This document shows, piece after piece, positions 21,401 through 25,560 of a stretch of DNA of 25,560 nucleotides. The stretch is taken from contig RXOD01004232.1 of NCBI GenBank assembly GCA_005223375.1, positions 1 through 25,560 of the forward strand, given 5' to 3'. Position 1 is the stretch's first letter. The number at the start of each line of letters is the position of its first letter. The notes under the pieces were generated by a model that was not told the DNA's origin, did no database searches, and saw only the letters and a program-made list of their open reading frames with translations. Source of the stretch: Amoebophrya sp. AT5.2. Lineage: Eukaryota; Sar; Dinophyceae; Syndiniales; Amoebophryaceae. The translations under genes and the position numbers were made by a program.

Positions 21401-24400
21401 AGCGCGCGGCGCGTATTTCGGGTCGCTTCGCCATTTCATGGAATTGAAAAATTGGCGGAACTAATTCTGCATGGGGGGGACGAATCGGAGGGCGGGTGGT
21501 CGAAGTTCCCAAAAGCGAAAGCTGCTCCGGGAGATGGTTCCGGGATGCCGGTGTGGACTTTCGGGGATGAAACGACGAGCTCTGAACGAAAGGGTTGGCC
21601 GCGCGGTGTGTCGCGCGTGTACGAGAAGGCACTGTTCCCTTCAACAGTTGACGCTCTGGACATCGAAGAGACGGCGAAGCTGGTCTTCTACAAGTACTTG
21701 CAGAAGTACAGCCGCTTCGAGAAAACCATTCGTGATAATTCCCGCATTTACTTACGTGATAAACGGAAAAGGCACGACTTCAAGACGCACGGGATCGTTT
21801 CCTTCGCCGAGAATTTGGCTAACGTACTGCCCGTCGGTCCTGGCGGGTTCAAGGTGCCGGACGTCTTTTACGACGCTCTGGGGGATTGGATCGACGACGC
21901 GACAACCGGTAACAAGAAAACTGGCCCCGAGAGCGGACAAGAATCCGACACCGCACCGATCGCGCCTGCGGCCCTCACCGCGCTGGCGCGGAAGCTGCCG
22001 CGGGGTTTCGTCGTGGGACGGAAGAAGGAGATTCCGCGCGACAACGATTTCGATCGGACCGAAAATTACACGTATGATGAAGAGGAACGACAAGACGAGC
22101 AGCCTTGGCATCAGGCGTTCAAAGTCGCGTCGTCGCTTCTGAGATTTCCGTCCAAGATCAACAAGGCGGTTGCGGGGCTGGTTTATGACTTCACCAGCGG
22201 GGTCGGGTTGAGGAAGATGGGCCGCATGTTTGAAAAACTGGAGAAGGTGGTGGGGAAACCAATGCTGCGCGACAACACGGCCGCCGAAGCTGACATTGAG
22301 AAGGCGAATAAATTGAAGGAAGACGAGAGGGACTTCGCGGAGAGTTACGCGACGCAAAACAGTATGGCTCTGGTGAAAGCCGCGTTGCAGATGGACCCGG
22401 CGGATGATGATTTCGACGGCCATTTGATCTCTGAAATCGAGGGTATGGACGAAGAAAAGCTGAAGCAGAAACTCCAGTACCGCTGGTGGCGGCTTGGCGC
22501 GTCGATGAAGATTTGCTTGCACTCAGTCATGGGGAGATTATCAGCGGAGAAAGAAACAAAAGTTCTTGCCGGGCAAGCGAAACTCAGCAATTCCTACCAG
22601 CCGGGGAAATACGTTACCCGCGGCGACAACGCGGAAGATTACTTCCGCATCGGGGAACGTATGGCGCGGGCACGGAGTACTGAGATCGACAGCCTCATTG
22701 TCGACTTGCAGGACATGGACAAACAATTTTATCTCGAACTGCATGGAGGGATGCTGTTCAAAAACACTTCCAAGGAGATTGAGAACATGAAGAACCACGG
22801 GCGAAAGATATCGGACAGCAAACTCGCGGACGAAAGGGAAGAAATACAGAAAAAAACAAAACAGGGCTGGGGCCGGAACAGGCACAAGAAGGTTCAGATA
22901 ATCAACCGCACTTTGGTTCTTACCGTCGACGAGCTGTTCGTGCACGTGGATTTGAGTCGCAACAAATTGCCAGAGCACAAACGGCTGTGGGAGTATGCGG
23001 ATCCGACGAAAATGAAGTCGGAATACGCCTTGCGGAAGAACCACCCGGAGATTTCTCAAGACGCGATATGCCGCACGTACCAGCGCAACGCCAAGGGCAT
23101 ATTGCAGGGGGATGCGTTTTTGGCAGATATAACGGTGAACAACGCAGATGTCATGATGTGCACGCCGGATCCGGAAAAGATAAAAAACGGCGGGCTCGAC
23201 CCCAACTGTCAGAAGGGCGGACTACAGAACAACGCAGCGAGCGTTCACGGCCCGTTGAACTCCATGAACGAGTTCGTGGAGGCGCAGCAAAGGGCGGCGA
23301 TGAAAATCAGCGGCAACCTGATGGATAAGTTCACGGCGGCAGGCAAGCAACTCGTCGATATTTTTCCGAAGGGCAATAGCTACGTGCAAGCCACAGAGGC
23401 GCTGGACAAGCGCGAAGAAATTATGGAGAAGGCGCGGAAGTACCGGTTTGTGCGGTTAGCAAGGGATTCTACGAAGACAAAGGAATTCGACAAGATCGCG
23501 TCCCGAGATGAGAGGAGGTGGCTCTTTTTGGAAGGAAGTGCGGAAGGCGTCCCGATGCCGCGCATCGTGCACGTCCGTGAATTCGAAACAGGTATGTTCG
23601 GAACGCCGGGGAAACGGTCTTTGCAGCGGTTCGTGTATCGTTTCTTCTTCTCGCCAACCGGCTCAAGCGACGACGACGCGTCAATGACGGAGGATCGCTG
23701 GCGCTTTCTCTTTCCCGACTGGCTGACGAAGGCGGGCCGGGATATGACCGACGTTTTGAAGCAGCTGAAGAGCGACATTTTGGGGAATTTCACGCTGAAG
23801 TTCCGGCGCGACTGGAACGAAGACAAATCCGAGATCGAGCGCATGCCCGTCATCCGCGTCGTCGACGGCGTCGAAGACGGCTTTGTGCACGTCGCGGATA
23901 TTCTGCTGATTGTGACGCACAAGTTCGTGAAAAAATACGTGCAGTCGTACCGCGACGACATCAAACTCAACCAGGAAATCGCGGATCTTGCTGCGGGAAG
24001 AATCGGTAGAAAAATCGAGACGAAATCCGTTGGCAACGGCTCCGTGCCTTCTGAAACCCGCTCCGCAGATGTGGCAAAGCTGCTCGACGATGCCTTCGAG
24101 GAGATCTATCAGGACTTGAGACTTATCGCGGACAACGTTGTCGGCGGACAGATGCTAGATCCGCTGTGGGTGCAGAGCGTCGAGTACGCTATTCGTCAGC
24201 AGATGAAAGCGGGATTTTTGACTCAAACCCCGGTCCGGGTTTTGCTTGCCTTCAAGCACTACCGTGGGAAATCCGGCCTGGGTGCCGCAGCCGAGGACAG
24301 AAGCGGCAAGAAGGACGTCGCGTTGGACGAGCCGGAGGAGGAGTCAGCCGTTCTCGCCGATGCGCACAGTTACGGTTTCTACGATTTTACCGAGTTCCCG

Positions 24401-25560
24401 AACCTCGACCTAAAGTACAAAAAGGATGGCAAAAGTTACGCCGAAGCCAGATCGAGAGCGGAAGAGGTCTTGAAGTCGCTCGCGCGCGTAGAACTAATCG
24501 AGGAGGAGCTGCGTGAGTACCAAGGTGCTATTGAAGAGGCTGTTGCGGTGGGGGAAGAGGAACTGCATCAGAACGAAGAGGTACTGAACGAGGAAGAAGA
24601 CGCGCTGTTCCGGCACGCGTGGCGGTCGTACGGCGTCGTGCCGTATGGAATGAAGGAGAGGAGACACGAGACGCCTGATTTGATTCAGAGATTTCTGCAG
24701 AAGGCCGGGATCGGGTTAAACCCGGTCACGCCAGACATCGAGCCCAACACTCAGTACCCGACGGTTCAGACGATCGACGTCGAAGACAAAAAACTCGACA
24801 AGAAGGACCAAACGCCGCGTTTGCTCGACACAAAGTCGCAGTTCAGCGTGCCGGCGCAGTCTTTGAGTGTGAAGGCCAGCGTCGGGTTCCGCCAGATGAC
24901 GAGCCTGGAGCAAGTTCTGGGGCTGTTGATCTCTGAGATCTGGCGTACCGACAACAGCAGTGGCGAAAGAGCGATGCGTGAGGCGAAAGCGCGTTTGATC
25001 CAGGAACGAACCGCGACCGGAGAGCTGCACAAGCATCCCAGGCGTGCCATGGCGGAGCAGGCGGAAGAAGACGTTGGTGGTGGTTCTCTAAAAAGTCCCG
25101 GTTTATCCTCCGACGGCACGAACAACCATCTATACGACTCCAACAATTCCCCGAACGACGATCTCGATGATCAGGTTTTAAGGATCGAAACCGCTCTCCT
25201 CGACCCCGGCCTAGTCGACCCCCACGCGCAGGGCTGGGTCTGGCCCTACGCGGAAAACGCCGTCGCCACGAACGATTTCGTCCTCGCGCAGATCGACCAA
25301 ATTCGGGACGGTGATTGCCTAGGCCTAGGCATGCACAGTAGCGAATCTGTATCCGCATCGATCGACGCCTCCGCCATGCCCGAGAAGTTCCGGCTACAGG
25401 AAGAACGCGAGCGCGCGGTGCTGGACCTGGTGAATGACGCGGAAAACAGCCTGCGGATCATCGTGAACTGTGTCAACAAGCACTTCGAGGGCGACGCCGT
25501 CGAGAAATGGATCGAGTCCGTGCACATGGTGGACATGGGCACCATCTACAAGCAGGCGGC
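18486..25560 (+). CDS. Giant secretory-pathway protein of unknown family, exon 2 (3' partial)
   Basis: One frame (codon starts 18488, 18491 and so on) is open from 18467 to the window edge, over 2,350 codons without a stop. Frame continuity was checked at 21221, 23882, 24710 and 25502. The first in-frame ATG is at 18644, well inside protein-like sequence, so the exon is best read as a continuation of the signal-peptide exon. The protein is rich in Glu, Lys, Arg and Asp, with probable coiled coils at about 20205-20330 and 24480-24620 and Trp/Tyr/Phe-rich segments between (for example 23630-23730). No catalytic motif, membrane segment or family is recognised. LLDPGLV occurs twice (20627-20647 and 25196-25216), and FPLEV followed by a hydrophobic residue also occurs twice (near 20150 and 20857), hinting at old internal duplication. 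With exon 1 the product would exceed 3,300 residues, and its end is not in the window. Confidence 0.8.

Noticed and set aside
18644..25560. Treating the last long frame as an independent gene starting at ATG 18644
   Set aside because: About 50 protein-like codons precede that ATG in frame, there is little room for a promoter after 18290, and in-frame splice sites connect it to the signal-peptide exon.

Overview
This is eukaryotic nuclear DNA, most likely from a unicellular protist. It holds two very large protein genes, both on the + strand, arranged head to tail. There are no ribosome-binding-site/operon features, the reading frames are thousands of codons long and rich in Ser/Thr/Ala/Glu low-complexity tracts, the intergenic DNA is visibly AT-richer than the coding DNA, and at least one intron looks like a terminal-inverted-repeat mobile element (an introner). 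Introners of this kind are known from aquatic protists, notably the syndinian dinoflagellate Amoebophrya. An Amoebophrya-like or other alveolate source is therefore my best guess, but it is inference only.

Left gene (1..11546, 5' end outside the window): a giant protein of the DUF3638/DUF3645 type, a P-loop, SF2-helicase-like ATPase family of unknown function. Two long frames (1..~4239 and ~4714..11546) are two exons of one gene. The ATPase motifs run in order through exon 1 (P-loop, DEGD, SGTN, IDVGA) and finish at the very start of exon 2 (FDQPRTFGSD, then QGVARMR). The intron between them sits inside this conserved core. It is bounded by 39-bp imperfect inverted repeats, each carrying two GGTAAGTG units. 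Exon 2 then continues with about 2,200 residues of extension not expected in the family, including two SH3-like stretches and a J-domain-like segment with an intact HPD tripeptide. Exon 1 also contains a near-perfect 69-bp hairpin inside the coding frame.

Middle (11547..~15146): about 3.6 kb of AT-rich DNA with no convincing gene. It contains a GC-richer island (13.08-13.82 kb) with nested inverted repeats, including interstitial TTTAGG-like telomere-type units, one small signal-peptide-like frame, and short tandem repeats. Just upstream of the next gene lies a pyrimidine tract plus AG that could be a (trans-)splice acceptor.

Right gene (15270..25560, runs off the right edge): starts with a good signal peptide and is read as exon 1 (15270..~18276), a short AT-rich intron (~209 nt), and a second exon open from 18467 to the window end (over 2,350 codons without a stop). 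The product would exceed 3,300 residues, would enter the secretory pathway, is highly charged with coiled-coil stretches, and matches no family I recognise.

No rRNA, tRNA, CRISPR, bacterial-type element or autonomous transposase was seen. The two giant genes share strand and style, but nothing in the sequence shows that they act together.
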